Source: Thiodiazotropha sp040506975 (GTDB lineage Bacteria > Pseudomonadota > Gammaproteobacteria > Chromatiales > Chromatiaceae). Taken from it: 64,000 nucleotides of DNA. Below, piece after piece: positions 16,576 to 26,626 of the stretch (positions within the stretch are counted from its first letter, which is position 1; each line of letters starts with the position of its first letter). The position numbers were made by a program, and so were the translations under genes. The notes beneath the pieces are model-generated. The model was not told the origin of the DNA. It did not search any database and saw only the letters and a list, made by a program, of their open reading frames with translations. The stretch is from contig OZ242974.1 of the NCBI GenBank assembly GCA_965211775.1, positions 2,666,001 to 2,730,000 on the forward strand, written 5' to 3'.

Positions 16576-19125
16576 ATGAGCACAAATTATTCACAAAAAT
16601 GGCGGAACAGGCTGCTAAACCTTTCCTTGCCGACAGTTTCACTTTTGGCCGGGATCTTCAGTGGATTGGTCGCCTGGTTGCTGTTGGATCCCATCCAGGG
16701 TAAACATCTGGAACAGCTCTTTCAAAACGAACTGGTTAGCCGGTTGGATATGCGCGCCGTGGAGACGCGCCGCCGTTTCGAAGAGTTTATTAAGGAGTGG
16801 CAACTGCAGGGCCATGCGCTTTCGAATCACTGGCAGCTCATTACCTATCTCAACTCCTTTTCATGGTACGAATCGGCGCAGCGGACCAAATACTACAATG
16901 AGTCGCCAAGTTGGTTGGAAACAGGTCAGCCCAATGTCAGTTTGATGGCGCCCGGTCAAGTGATCCTGATGGATATGCGCGGCAAGGCACGGGAGATTTA
17001 TCAAAGAAAATTGCTGCCGTTCAGCATAGACAGAATCTTAGAGTTATATCCAAGGCGTGATGATGCAGTCATTACATTGATCGAGGGTACTCCCTACCTA
17101 TTGGTCTGGTCGAACATTGCCTACCAGCAGGAAACAGATCCGGCGGTTATTCTTCTGATCGTCGATGTCGATGAATATTTTCTTGCCGAGTCACAAAAGT
17201 TGGCGCACGGTACGGATACGCTTATCGCATTGATCGATTCCAGTGATCAGAGGCTCCTGGTAAGCAGTGATCAGGAAAAGATACCCAAAGGTTCCTACAT
17301 AAGGGATTGGCGCGACAGCTATCTGTTGACTTCCCAGGCCATCACTCAATACCAATCACTGGATCACGATCTTCTGTTTACCACCATGGTGTCGCGGGAT
17401 GTAGTACAGCAGAACATCAGAAACATCTCCAAACTTGCCCAACTGGATCGACTGCTTGCTGCGTTGGTGTATGTGGTTGTGTTCTCCTTCATCATCTTTT
17501 TGATATCCGCTAAGATCAATCAGGTTTTAAAGCGCATATCCCGTTATGGGCAGCAAGCATTGGGTGTGCAGCAGCCGGTAATAGAAAAGGGTAACGTGCT
17601 CCTGCAGCTTGAGGATTGGGTAAAGAAGTTTTTTCGTCAGTTGATCACCGCACGCGATACCCTGCACGACAGACAGGAGAAGCGAATTCGGGAAACCGAA
17701 GTTCTTAAAAGTGCGCTATTCGATAATTCCATGGTGTCGATTGTGACTTTAGACGAGCAGGGCGTTGTTGTGGAAGTCAACGGAACAGCGCTGAACACTT
17801 TTGGCTTCTCAAGGAAACTGCTGATGGGCAGGAGGTTGGAGGAGATAGCGATCAAGCCGGATGATCGTAGCCGCTTCCGCGATATGTTGGGGCGATGCAT
17901 CAAGCGCAGTGTCGGACCCGGTTTCTGCCGTGATCAGCCGATGCTGGCGAAAACCGCCAACGGTGAAGAGAAGGCAATCGAGTGTTCCGTCATTCCGATT
18001 CATCTCCAGAATCAGACACTATTCAATGTCTATCTCCGTGATGTCAGCGGGCGCAGACAGGCCGAACGGGAAATTGCGAGTCTGGCCAAGCTTGCCAGTG
18101 AAAATCCCAATCCCGTGTTGCGTATCAATGATAGGGGGGTCATTGTCTATGCCAACGATGCCAGTGAGCCGCTGCTGGCCTATTGGGATTGCGAGCGCGG
18201 TCAGACGTTGCCGCTCTATTGGCGCAACCTGGTCGCCAGTGTTCTCAAGGAGGGCGTCAACAAGGTCTATGAGATCAATCTTGAGGACCAGATCTATTCA
18301 TTACAACTGGCCCCCATCAGAGAGTTGGACTATGTCAATATCTACGGGCGCGACTTCACCCAAATGCGTCTGGCTGAGATGCAGAGCAGACAGCACCAGT
18401 CAGAACTTGTCCATGTCTGTCGCCTCAGTACAATGGGCGAAATGTCCACCGGTTTGGCGCATGAGCTGAACCAGCCGCTGTCGGCAATCATCAATTTTGC
18501 CAGTGGTTGTGTCAGACGCCTGCAAACCGGCAGCGGTGGTGAAGCCGAGCTGTTGGACGCCATGGCCCAGATCACTGTACAAGCGGAGCGGGCGGGTGAG
18601 ATTATCAAGCGATTGCGCTCGCTGGTGGGGAAACGTCCCCAGGAGCGCGAGGCGGCAAATCTCAATCACCTGGTGCTGGAAGTCGCCTCATTCATAGAGT
18701 TCGAGGCTGACCGGCAGAAGGTCGAGGTCTGTGTGGAATTGAGCGATGAGGTTCTTCCGGTTATGGTCGACCTGGTGCAGATAGAGCAGGTGTTGCTCAA
18801 CCTGGTGAGAAACGCAATCGATGCCATGAAACAGGTTGATGTCTCACAGCGCAGACTTCTGCTGAAGACAGAGAGAGTGAATAACAAGCTGGTGCAGATT
18901 CTTGTCAGGGATAGCGGTCCCGGTATGCCGCCGGAGACGCTGGAGCATCTCTTCGATGCATTTTTTTCCACCAAGAAGGGTGGTATGGGAATGGGCTTGC
19001 GAATCAGTCAGAAAATCATGCAAGATCACCATGGCATGATTGAAGTCGTATCCGAAGTCGATGAGGGAACGACCTTTCACGTTATCCTGCCAACGGATCC
19101 CAAACTCGAGCTACCAGGTTTTTAA
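16576..19125 (+). CDS. Membrane-bound PAS sensor histidine kinase
   Basis: An 849-residue kinase. From the ATG at 16576 a transmembrane helix (about residues 16-38) leads to a large periplasmic sensor region, then a second helix (about 295-317). Two PAS domains follow (about 375-490 and 500-610). The HisKA box is GLAHELNQPLSAI (near residue 628), and the ATPase domain shows NLVRNAIDAM, DSGPGMPP and GGMGMGLRIS. The HELNQPL type of box is typical of FixL/TodS-like kinases. An in-frame ATG at 16513 would add 21 hydrophobic residues and is less likely. The response regulator gene begins two bases after its stop. The signal it senses is unknown. Confidence 0.9.
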   Translation: MSTNYSQKWRNRLLNLSLPTVSLLAGIFSGLVAWLLLDPIQGKHLEQLFQNELVSRLDMRAVETRRRFEEFIKEWQLQGHALSNHWQLITYLNSFSWYESAQRTKYYNESPSWLETGQPNVSLMAPGQVILMDMRGKAREIYQRKLLPFSIDRILELYPRRDDAVITLIEGTPYLLVWSNIAYQQETDPAVILLIVDVDEYFLAESQKLAHGTDTLIALIDSSDQRLLVSSDQEKIPKGSYIRDWRDSYLLTSQAITQYQSLDHDLLFTTMVSRDVVQQNIRNISKLAQLDRLLAALVYVVVFSFIIFLISAKINQVLKRISRYGQQALGVQQPVIEKGNVLLQLEDWVKKFFRQLITARDTLHDRQEKRIRETEVLKSALFDNSMVSIVTLDEQGVVVEVNGTALNTFGFSRKLLMGRRLEEIAIKPDDRSRFRDMLGRCIKRSVGPGFCRDQPMLAKTANGEEKAIECSVIPIHLQNQTLFNVYLRDVSGRRQAEREIASLAKLASENPNPVLRINDRGVIVYANDASEPLLAYWDCERGQTLPLYWRNLVASVLKEGVNKVYEINLEDQIYSLQLAPIRELDYVNIYGRDFTQMRLAEMQSRQHQSELVHVCRLSTMGEMSTGLAHELNQPLSAIINFASGCVRRLQTGSGGEAELLDAMAQITVQAERAGEIIKRLRSLVGKRPQEREAANLNHLVLEVASFIEFEADRQKVEVCVELSDEVLPVMVDLVQIEQVLLNLVRNAIDAMKQVDVSQRRLLLKTERVNNKLVQILVRDSGPGMPPETLEHLFDAFFSTKKGGMGMGLRISQKIMQDHHGMIEVVSEVDEGTTFHVILPTDPKLELPGF

Positions 19126-19127
19126 CC

Positions 19128-19763
19128 ATGACCAAACCACCGACAGTATTTGTTGTAGATGATGATCAAGCCATGCGGAATTCGTTGAAATGGCTTATAG
19201 AATCGGTTTCCATGCAGGTGGAGACATTCGAGTCGGCAGATGCCTTTATCAAGAGTTATTATCCCGGACGATCCGGCTGTCTGTTACTGGATGTGCGCAT
19301 GCCGGGGATGAGCGGTCTGGAATTACAGGAGTATCTGCGGGCCAACCGGATTGCCATACCGGTGATCATTATTACCGGTCACGGTGATGTGCCGATGGCC
19401 GTCAGAGCGATGAAATCGGGTGCGGTCGATTTCATCGAGAAACCCTTCAATGATGAATTGCTGCTCGAGAGCATCCGCTATGCGCTGGCGTTGGATGTGA
19501 AGCAGCGGGATATGCAGAAACAGCGTGCGGAGATCGCCACCCGCCTGGCGCGCCTGACACCGAGGGAACACGAAGTGATGGCCATGGTGACCAACGGCAA
19601 GGCAAACAAGGAGATTGCAAGCAGCCTTGGGGTCAGCGCCAAGACGGTCGAAGCCCACCGGGCCAGGGTCATGGAGAAGATGCAGGCCAACTCCCTCGCC
19701 GAACTGGTCAGGATGGCGATCAGCGCCAATCTCACACTCTCCGAGACAAAGAGCGAAGAGTAG
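19128..19763 (+). CDS. FixJ-type response regulator
   Basis: A 211-residue regulator: receiver domain (about residues 5-120) with acidic pair VDDD, phosphoacceptor Asp in LLLDVRMPGMSG, and the conserved Lys in IEKPFND; then a LuxR-type helix-turn-helix (LTPREHEVM to VEAHRARVMEKM). It almost certainly receives phosphate from the kinase encoded two bases upstream. The closely following transporter gene is a likely target or operon member. Confidence 0.93.
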   Translation: MTKPPTVFVVDDDQAMRNSLKWLIESVSMQVETFESADAFIKSYYPGRSGCLLLDVRMPGMSGLELQEYLRANRIAIPVIIITGHGDVPMAVRAMKSGAVDFIEKPFNDELLLESIRYALALDVKQRDMQKQRAEIATRLARLTPREHEVMAMVTNGKANKEIASSLGVSAKTVEAHRARVMEKMQANSLAELVRMAISANLTLSETKSEE

Positions 19764-19769
19764 TCTCAG

Positions 19770-21056
19770 TTGTCCAGGTCCTTGTTAAGGGAGCACCGGG
19801 TGCTCGCGTGGAGTCTCTACGACTGGGCAAACTCCGCCTTCGCCACTACCGTGATGGCCGGCTTTTTTCCGATCTTCTTCAAGCAGTACTGGAGCGCAGA
19901 CGTTGCGGCCACCGAGAGCACCTTTCGCTTAGGCTTGGCCAACTCGGTGGCAAGCATCATCATCGTATGTCTTGCCCCGCTGTTGGGGGCGCTGGCTGAC
20001 CAGGCCGGGGCGAAAAAGCGCTTTCTGCTCTTTTTTGCCGGGATGGGTATCGTCATGACCGGTGGGCTCTATCTGGTGGCGATGGGAAACTGGGCCATGG
20101 CCCTGGTGCTGTACGGCCTGGGAGTCCTCGGTTTCTCCGGTGGCAATATCTTCTACGACGCTCTGATGGTGTCGGTGACGCAAAAGCAAAACTACGACAA
20201 GGTCTCCGCATACGGATTTGCCTTCGGCTATCTGGGCGGCGGAGTATTGTTTACCTTCAATGTCCTGATGACCTTGTTCCCTGCATCTTTCGGTCTTGCC
20301 GATGCCGCACAGGCGGTGAGACTCTCATTCGTACTGGTTGCGTTGTGGTGGGCTCTGTTCTCCATTCCGCTGTTTCTGCTGGTGGAGGAGCCATCGGTCG
20401 GGGCTCAAGAAAAGGGGTGGATACTGGCAGGGTTTCGCCAGTTGGTCGGCACCTTCGGTAAACTGAAACAACTGCGCATGGCATTCCTGTTTCTGGTTGC
20501 CTATTGGTGCTATATCGACGGTGTCGATACCATTGTCAGAATGGCGGTGGACTTCGGGCTCTCGATCGGATTCGATGCCAACAACCTGATGGTGGCCCTG
20601 TTGATTACCCAATTCGTCGGATTTCCCGCCGCCATCGTATTCGGTGAGATCGGTAACAGGCGCGGCCCCAAGCAGGGCATCATGCTGGCCATCTTCTGTT
20701 ACCTGATGATTCTGCTCTGGGCCTATCACATGGAGGCTGTGTGGGAGTTCTATCTGCTGGCCATCGCCATCGGCCTGGTACAGGGCGGCATTCAGGCGCT
20801 CTCCCGTTCCCTCTATGCACGCCTGATTCCCCACGATCAGGCAGCGGAGTTCTTCGGTTTCTATAACATGCTGGGTAAGTTCGCCACGGTGCTGGGCCCG
20901 CTGCTGATGGGCTGGATCGGCGTGCTTACCGGCGATACCCGCCTCTCGATTCTCTCGATCAGCATCCTGTTTATCATTGGTGGTGTATTATTGAACTTCG
21001 TGGATGTGGAGGCGGGGGAACGGGCGGTGCAGGAAACGGGTGATCACCAGCGATGA
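19770..21056 (+). CDS. UMF1-type (Atg22-like) MFS transporter
   Basis: A 428-residue membrane protein with about twelve hydrophobic segments. The opening LAWSLYDWANSAFATTVMAGFFPIFF is diagnostic for the UMF1 group of major facilitators related to fungal vacuolar Atg22; substrates are poorly known in bacteria. The internal YDALMVSVTQ and GYLGGGVLF segments also fit. The start is taken as TTG at 19770, six bases after the regulator stop; a GTG at 19800 is possible. Its proximity to the two-component genes suggests joint transcription. Confidence 0.85.
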   Translation: MSRSLLREHRVLAWSLYDWANSAFATTVMAGFFPIFFKQYWSADVAATESTFRLGLANSVASIIIVCLAPLLGALADQAGAKKRFLLFFAGMGIVMTGGLYLVAMGNWAMALVLYGLGVLGFSGGNIFYDALMVSVTQKQNYDKVSAYGFAFGYLGGGVLFTFNVLMTLFPASFGLADAAQAVRLSFVLVALWWALFSIPLFLLVEEPSVGAQEKGWILAGFRQLVGTFGKLKQLRMAFLFLVAYWCYIDGVDTIVRMAVDFGLSIGFDANNLMVALLITQFVGFPAAIVFGEIGNRRGPKQGIMLAIFCYLMILLWAYHMEAVWEFYLLAIAIGLVQGGIQALSRSLYARLIPHDQAAEFFGFYNMLGKFATVLGPLLMGWIGVLTGDTRLSILSISILFIIGGVLLNFVDVEAGERAVQETGDHQR

Positions 21057-21102
21057 ACAGCCTGCAAACCGCGCGACAACTCACCTGATACCCTTTCGTT
21101 CT

Positions 21103-21840
21103 ATGACAGACGATTCGAACAAAGACAGGCTATATGCGGATGCCCACGAACGCGTTCCCGATTTTGTCTTCGACGATCGGGTGGCACGTGTCTTCCCCGA
21201 TATGATCAACCGCTCGGTTCCCGGTTACGGAACCATCATCAACATGATCGGTACCCTGGCTGCACAATATGTCAAGGACGGCTCATACTGCTACGATCTC
21301 GGCTGTTCGCTGGGCGCGGCCAGCATGGCGATTCACTCCGCCATCGAGGCAGTGGATGTGACCCTCGTCGGTGTCGACAGCTCCCCCGCGATGCTGGCCA
21401 GGGCCAAGGCGAATCTGGCCCAATGCCGACCGGATCCGGCGATTGAACTGATATGCGCCGATATCCGCGATGTAACGATTCAACAGGCGTCGATGGTGGT
21501 TTTGAACTTCACACTGCAGTTCCTGCCCGCCGAGGAGCGGACCGGGATCCTGAAAAAAGTCCATGACGGGATGTTGCCGGATGGCCTGTTGGTCCTCTCT
21601 GAAAAGATCCTGGTAGCCAACGACACGGCACAGCAGCTCTTCACGCAGATGCATCATGGCTTCAAAAAGGCCCAGGGCTACTCCGATCTGGAGATCAGCC
21701 AGAAGCGATCCGCACTGGAGGATGTCCTGATCCCCGAGAGCCTGGCGTGCCATATCGAGCGCCTGAAGGGTGTGGGTTTTACCACGGTCGAGGTCTGGTT
21801 CCAGTGTTTCAATTTTGTCTCCCTGCTGGCAATCAAATGA
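21103..21840 (+). CDS. cmoA: Carboxy-S-adenosyl-L-methionine synthase
   Basis: CmoA converts SAM and prephenate to carboxy-SAM, the donor for 5-oxyacetyl-uridine in the tRNA wobble position. The start MTDDSNKDRLYADAHERVPDFVFDD and the SAM-site segment YDLGCSLGAASM are characteristic, and 245 residues matches the family. QFLPAEER and SEKI also fit. The stop overlaps the cmoB start as ATGA. Confidence 0.95.
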   Translation: MTDDSNKDRLYADAHERVPDFVFDDRVARVFPDMINRSVPGYGTIINMIGTLAAQYVKDGSYCYDLGCSLGAASMAIHSAIEAVDVTLVGVDSSPAMLARAKANLAQCRPDPAIELICADIRDVTIQQASMVVLNFTLQFLPAEERTGILKKVHDGMLPDGLLVLSEKILVANDTAQQLFTQMHHGFKKAQGYSDLEISQKRSALEDVLIPESLACHIERLKGVGFTTVEVWFQCFNFVSLLAIK

Positions 21841-22811
21841 CGGACCGGTGGGCATGGCGACAACCCTTCATGGAGGAACCGCTGGGGAGATGGTTTGAGC
21901 AACTGCCGCAGCAGGTCGAACGGGTATGGCGGGAAAAGGCCCATGGGGATATGGAGGAATGGCGCAGGATCATCTCCCGACTGCCAACGCCGAGTCTGTC
22001 ATCCATCGACTTGAACAGTGCGCGAATCAGGGCGGGCGAGACAGGCGACTGTGACGAAACGATGCACCGGCAGCTAATCCGGCTTCTCCCAGGATTGCAT
22101 CCCTGGCGTAAGGGGCCCTACGAGATATGCGGCCTGCATATCGATACCGAATGGCGCTCCGATCTAAAATGGGACAGGCTGCAACCCCATATCCGGCCGC
22201 TGAAGAACAGGGTGGTGCTGGATGTGGGTTGCGGCAACGGCTATCATGCCTGGCGCATGCTGGGGGAGGGCGCGAGACTGGTCATCGGTATCGATCCCAC
22301 CCAGCTCTTCATCATGCAGTTCGAGGCCATCAAGCATTTCCTCGGAGAACGCCATCCGGTGCATCTCTTTCCCCTCGGCATCGAGCACCTGCCACCGGAG
22401 ATCAAGGGGTTCGATACCGTTTTCTCGATGGGTGTCTTCTATCATCGCCGGTCACCCTTCGCCCACCTGGCGGAACTGAAAGGGGCGCTGTGCAACGGCG
22501 GTGAACTGGTACTGGAGACTTTAGTGATCGAAGGGGGTGAGAACCGGGTGCTGGTGCCGCAGGGGCGCTATGCCAAGATGCGCAATGTCTGGTTTATCCC
22601 CAGCACGGAAACCCTGCACTTATGGCTGCAACGGGCCGGTTTCAACCAGGTGAAACTGATCGATGTATCGGTAACCACCGTCGAGGAGCAGCGTGCCACG
22701 GAGTGGATGCGTTTTGAATCGTTGGCGGACTATCTCGATCCGGCAGACAGGAGCCTGACCATTGAGGGTTATCCTGCGCCTCGCAGGGCAATATTTATCG
22801 CCAGGGGATAG
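21837..22811 (+). CDS. cmoB: tRNA U34 carboxymethyltransferase
   Basis: CmoB transfers the carboxymethyl group of carboxy-SAM to 5-hydroxyuridine at tRNA position 34. The 324-residue length matches E. coli. Visible marks are KGPYEICGLHIDTEWRSDLKW, the SAM loop VLDVGCGNGYHAWRM, GIDPTQLF and SMGVFYHRRSP. The ATG at 21837 overlaps the cmoA stop, so the two are translationally coupled. Confidence 0.96.
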   Translation: MTDRWAWRQPFMEEPLGRWFEQLPQQVERVWREKAHGDMEEWRRIISRLPTPSLSSIDLNSARIRAGETGDCDETMHRQLIRLLPGLHPWRKGPYEICGLHIDTEWRSDLKWDRLQPHIRPLKNRVVLDVGCGNGYHAWRMLGEGARLVIGIDPTQLFIMQFEAIKHFLGERHPVHLFPLGIEHLPPEIKGFDTVFSMGVFYHRRSPFAHLAELKGALCNGGELVLETLVIEGGENRVLVPQGRYAKMRNVWFIPSTETLHLWLQRAGFNQVKLIDVSVTTVEEQRATEWMRFESLADYLDPADRSLTIEGYPAPRRAIFIARG

Positions 22812-22897
22812 CGGCTCTAGCCATACTTGAAAACAATCCTCTTTGTCATGCATTTAGACAAAGCTAATTAGTCAGCCTTAACACTGAGAGTATCCGG

Positions 22898-23341
22898 ATG
22901 TTGAATCACTTCAATGAATTGAATTTTTCCACGAGCAGGTCATTCGAAGTCTGTGATATTACCGAACAAGTCGAAAACGTGGTAAGAGCGTCGGGGGTAT
23001 TGGAGGGAACGGTAGCAATCGTTTCGCTGCATACCACCTGTGCAATTTCCGTAAACGAAAACGAAGAGCGCCTATTCGAGGATATACGCAACTTCTTCTT
23101 GAGCGTCGCCTCGCCCGAGGGATCGTACAAGCATAATGACCTGCATCTGCGCATCAATATACCGCCTGACGAACCCGAGAATGCACACGCCCACCTGATT
23201 GCCATGATGCTTGGAAACAGTGAAACGGTGCCGGTACATGATGGCGCACTGGTGCTTGGGCGTTACCAGTCCATCCTGTTGCTGGAGATGGACGGGCCGC
23301 GCGAGCGCACATGCGCGGTACAGGTGGTTGGCGTCAGTTGA
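22898..23341 (+). CDS. yjbQ: YjbQ-family (UPF0047) protein
   Basis: A 147-residue protein of the YjbQ family, small trimeric enzymes with weak thiamine-phosphate synthase activity in some members. The conserved metal-site segments are visible: SLHTTCAISVNENE, HNDLHLRINIPPDE, AHAHLIAMMLG and LGRYQSILLLEMDGPR. Physiological role is uncertain. It stands alone, 86 bases after cmoB. Confidence 0.9.
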   Translation: MLNHFNELNFSTSRSFEVCDITEQVENVVRASGVLEGTVAIVSLHTTCAISVNENEERLFEDIRNFFLSVASPEGSYKHNDLHLRINIPPDEPENAHAHLIAMMLGNSETVPVHDGALVLGRYQSILLLEMDGPRERTCAVQVVGVS

Positions 23342-23635
23342 ACGCGGACTTTTTTTACCACCGTATACAGCCCAAGTCAGATAAAGTGAAAACAGGACCT
23401 GGAGTATTCAGCTTCTGTTTGACCTTTCCAGTATCACCGTAATAGAACATTGCAGGTTTAAGCTTCTCCTGGGAAAAGTATCTATTCTCAAAGTTTATAA
23501 AACCGAATATAGGCGCCTGAAGGTTCCACTATCCAGTCCAAGAGAAAATCCTTCTCACACGGGATATTTCAATCCACCACTATTTTGCCTTACAAAACCT
23601 TGCCGGCTTCGCTCATTGCCAGTGAGAGAAAGGGA

Positions 23636-23743
23636 TCTGAGCGGAATGGTACTTACTCAAGACGAATTTCAGGATATTCGTCATCCCGGCCTGCGCCGGG
23701 ATGACGGTGGTTCTTGGAATAAGTAAGCGCCATTCGGATCTGA
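23636..23743. repeat. MITE-like inverted-repeat element A (108 bp)
   Basis: The ends are related inverted repeats of about 22 bp. The left reads TCTGAGCGGAATGG then TACTTACT; the right, read on the other strand, is TCAGATCCGAATGG then CGCTTACT. The centre is a near-perfect palindrome, GTCATCCCGGC / GCGCCGGGATGAC. GGATCTGAGC occurs at both edges (23633-23642 and 23736-23745) as a direct repeat that could be a target duplication or part of the ends. The same end sequences recur in element B at 28253-28511. The surrounding stretch 23342-23980 shows no supportable gene. Confidence 0.7.
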
Positions 23744-23980
23744 GCCCATTTTATTGTCCATCGTTCCATCCAGACCATGACCAAGTGATCCTGCCAGGGA
23801 TCCCACGTTTTTTGGCTGCGTAACCGCTTTAGAGCATTGCAGCAGCTGCCGGAGAGGTTAATGATAGAAAAAAACAAATAAAATGATAGTAACAATTGAT
23901 TTTACAAATTAAATGAGCGCGCTAAAAATATAAACCGACGGCGAAACATTCATGTCTGGAACACGAGAGGAGATAACACA

Positions 23981-26143
23981 ATGTCTGAGAACAAATGCCC
24001 ATTTCATCAAACGGCTGGAGGCGGTACCTCGAACCGGGACTGGTGGCCCAACCAGTTGCGGCTGGATATTCTGCGCCAGCACTCATCCAAGTCCGACCCA
24101 ATGGGTGAAGAGTTTGATTACGCCGAAGCGTTCAAGCGCCTGGATCTGGATGCCGTGAAGAGGGATCTGCATGAGCTGATGACCGATTCACAGGAGTGGT
24201 GGCCGGCCGACTTCGGTCACTACGGGCCTTTGTTCATTCGCATGGCCTGGCACAGCGCCGGCACCTATCGCACCAGCGACGGACGTGGCGGCGGGGGAAC
24301 CGGCAACCAGCGCTTTGCGCCGGTCAACAGCTGGCCCGACAACGTCAATCTCGACAAGGCGCGCAGACTGCTGTGGCCGGTCAAGCAGAAATATGGACGG
24401 AAAATCTCCTGGGCCGACCTGATGATCCTCGCGGGCAACGTGGCATTGGAATCGATGGGCTTCAAGACCTTCGGCTTTGCCGGCGGGCGCGAGGATATCT
24501 GGGAACCGGAGAAGGATATCTATTGGGGCACCGAGGAGAGCTGGCTGGATGACAAGCGCTATGCGGGCGACCACGAGGCGCTCGAGAAGCCCCTCGCCGC
24601 CGTGCAGATGGGCTTGATCTATGTAAATCCGGAAGGACCGAACGGCAATCCCGATCCACTGGCGGCTGCCAAGGATATCCGCGAGACATTCGCCCGCATG
24701 GCGATGAACGACGAAGAGGCGGTTGCCCTGATCGCAGGCGGCCACACCTTCGGCAAGACCCACGGCGCCGGCGATGCGGCACTGGTGGGCGCCGAGCCGG
24801 AAGCGGCCGGCATCGAGGCGCAGGGTCTGGGCTGGAGCAGCGGTTTCGGCAGCGGCAAAGGCGGCGATACCATCACCAGCGGCCTGGAGGTCACCTGGAC
24901 ATCAACCCCGACCAAGTGGAGCAACAACTTCTTCTGGAACCTGTTCGGATACGATTGGGAACTGACCAAGAGCCCGGCCGGTGCGCATCAGTGGATACCG
25001 AAGCATGGGGCGGGCGCCGATTCGGTACCCGACGCCCACGACCCGTCGAAGCGTCACCCACCCACCATGCTGACCACGGACCTCGCCCTGCGCTTCGATC
25101 CGGCCTACGAGAAAATCTCCAGGCGCTTCTACGAGAATCCGGATGAGTTCGCCGACGCCTTCGCCCGTGCCTGGTTCAAGCTGACCCATCGCGACATGGG
25201 TCCGCGTGCCCGCTACCTGGGGCCGGAAGTGCTGGATGAGGCACTGATCTGGCAAGACCCGATCCCACCGGTCGATCATGCCTTGATCGATGAGGATGAG
25301 ATTGCCGGGCTGAAGAGACAGATCCTCGATTCCGGGCTCTCCGTGGCCGAACTGGTATCGACCGCCTGGGCGTCCGCCGCCACCTTCCGTGGCTCCGACA
25401 TGCGCGGCGGCGCAAACGGCGCACGCATCCGGCTGGCGCCGCAGAAGGATTGGGAGGTCAACCAGCCGGAACAGCTGAAGAAGGTGTTGAATATCCTCGA
25501 AGGCATCCAGAGCGGGTTCGACGGGCCGGTCTCCATGGCGGACCTGATCGTATTGGCGGGCTGTGCCGGTGTCGAGCAAGCGGCGAGAAATGCAGGACAC
25601 GATGTGACGGTTCCGTTCACGCCGGGCCGTATGGACGCCTCCCAGGAGCAGACCGACATCGAATCCATCGCCGTCCTCGAACCGATCGCAGATGGGTTCC
25701 GTAACTACCAAAAGGCCAAATACACGGTCTCGGCTGAAGAGCTGCTGGTGGACAGGGCGCAATTGCTGACCCTGACCCCGCCAGAAATGACGCTACTCAT
25801 CGGCGGTATGCGGGCCTTGAACACAAATTACGGCGGCACCAAGCATGGCGTATTAACCGACCGTCAGGAGACGCTGACCAATGACTTCTTCGTCAACCTG
25901 CTCGACATGGGCACAACATGGAAGGCAACCTCGGCAGATGAAGATCTCTTTGAAGGCAGCGACCGAGTGACCGGCGAACCCGTTTTGACCGGCACCCGCG
26001 TCGACCTGATCTTCGGTTCCAACTCCGAACTGCGCGCTTTAGCGGAAGTCTACGCCACCGCGGACGCCGAGGAGAAATTCGTGCATGACTTCGTGGCAGC
26101 CTGGGACAAGGTAATGAACCTGGACCGCTTCGATATCGCCTGA
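23981..26143 (+). CDS. katG: Catalase-peroxidase
   Basis: A 720-residue bifunctional haem enzyme that removes hydrogen peroxide. The distal haem site RMAWHSAGTYR and the proximal His in AGGHTFGKTHGAG are intact, and the Tyr in LIYVNPEGP needed for the Met-Tyr-Trp adduct is present. The C-terminal, non-haem duplicate domain is full length. AGGAGAT precedes the start by nine bases. No signal peptide is seen, so it is cytoplasmic. I could not identify an OxyR site with confidence upstream. Confidence 0.97.
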   Translation: MSENKCPFHQTAGGGTSNRDWWPNQLRLDILRQHSSKSDPMGEEFDYAEAFKRLDLDAVKRDLHELMTDSQEWWPADFGHYGPLFIRMAWHSAGTYRTSDGRGGGGTGNQRFAPVNSWPDNVNLDKARRLLWPVKQKYGRKISWADLMILAGNVALESMGFKTFGFAGGREDIWEPEKDIYWGTEESWLDDKRYAGDHEALEKPLAAVQMGLIYVNPEGPNGNPDPLAAAKDIRETFARMAMNDEEAVALIAGGHTFGKTHGAGDAALVGAEPEAAGIEAQGLGWSSGFGSGKGGDTITSGLEVTWTSTPTKWSNNFFWNLFGYDWELTKSPAGAHQWIPKHGAGADSVPDAHDPSKRHPPTMLTTDLALRFDPAYEKISRRFYENPDEFADAFARAWFKLTHRDMGPRARYLGPEVLDEALIWQDPIPPVDHALIDEDEIAGLKRQILDSGLSVAELVSTAWASAATFRGSDMRGGANGARIRLAPQKDWEVNQPEQLKKVLNILEGIQSGFDGPVSMADLIVLAGCAGVEQAARNAGHDVTVPFTPGRMDASQEQTDIESIAVLEPIADGFRNYQKAKYTVSAEELLVDRAQLLTLTPPEMTLLIGGMRALNTNYGGTKHGVLTDRQETLTNDFFVNLLDMGTTWKATSADEDLFEGSDRVTGEPVLTGTRVDLIFGSNSELRALAEVYATADAEEKFVHDFVAAWDKVMNLDRFDIA

Positions 26144-26218
26144 ACCGCGTGAGCATGGCTACAGGGATGTGGCCTTTTCAGCGACAGAAAAAACGATTCA
26201 GACTGGGAGATAGACAAC

Positions 26219-26386
26219 ATGAAGGCATCAAACAGAGCAGTCAGCGGTGTTAGCGTACCCCGATCAGTAAAGCGAGCGGATTGGATGACGGTATTGGATC
26301 TGGGCATCCCCACCATAGGGAAGAGTCGTCCGGTTACTGACAGGACCCATACCAGGCGAGGCAATGGCTACAACTGCATGCCTTAG
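26219..26386 (+). CDS. Possible small basic protein after katG
   Basis: An open frame of 55 residues beginning MKASNRAVSG and ending in GNGYNCMP. It contains several Arg and Lys, no transmembrane segment and no motif I recognise. A weak GGGAGA lies upstream. It could be coding or simply an open spacer between katG and the next small gene. Confidence 0.25.
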   Translation: MKASNRAVSGVSVPRSVKRADWMTVLDLGIPTIGKSRPVTDRTHTRRGNGYNCMP

Positions 26387-26399
26387 AGGAAAGTGATCA

Positions 26400-26549
26400 A
26401 TGAATGACCCAACAACTATCGCTGTCCATGAAAAACACACAAAAGCCTGGACAAAAAAGATGGCCTGGGGACTTCCCCTGTTTTTTCTGATCAAGGGACT
26501 GTTATGGCTGGCGGTTCCCGTTCTAATCGCGATGTATGGAATCGACTGA
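26400..26549 (+). CDS. Small single-span membrane protein downstream of katG
   Basis: A 49-residue frame. AGAGGAAA lies about seven bases before the ATG. The first 25 residues are polar and Lys-rich; residues 24-45 (GLPLFFLIKGLLWLAVPVLI) form one clear membrane helix, ending MYGID. Composition and ribosome-binding site make it a credible real gene. I know no family for it. It lies 256 bases after katG and 77 bases before an IS1380-family element. Confidence 0.55.
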   Translation: MNDPTTIAVHEKHTKAWTKKMAWGLPLFFLIKGLLWLAVPVLIAMYGID

Positions 26550-26626
26550 TGTGGAAACCTCATGATCAATCTGCGAAAACGGAATCAACCAAGGAATTTT
26601 GTAGAACAAGCACTCTAAGGTGCTAG

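Noticed and set aside
23342..23635. Short open frames between yjbQ and element A
   Set aside because: No ribosome-binding sites, no conserved features, and composition typical of non-coding DNA.
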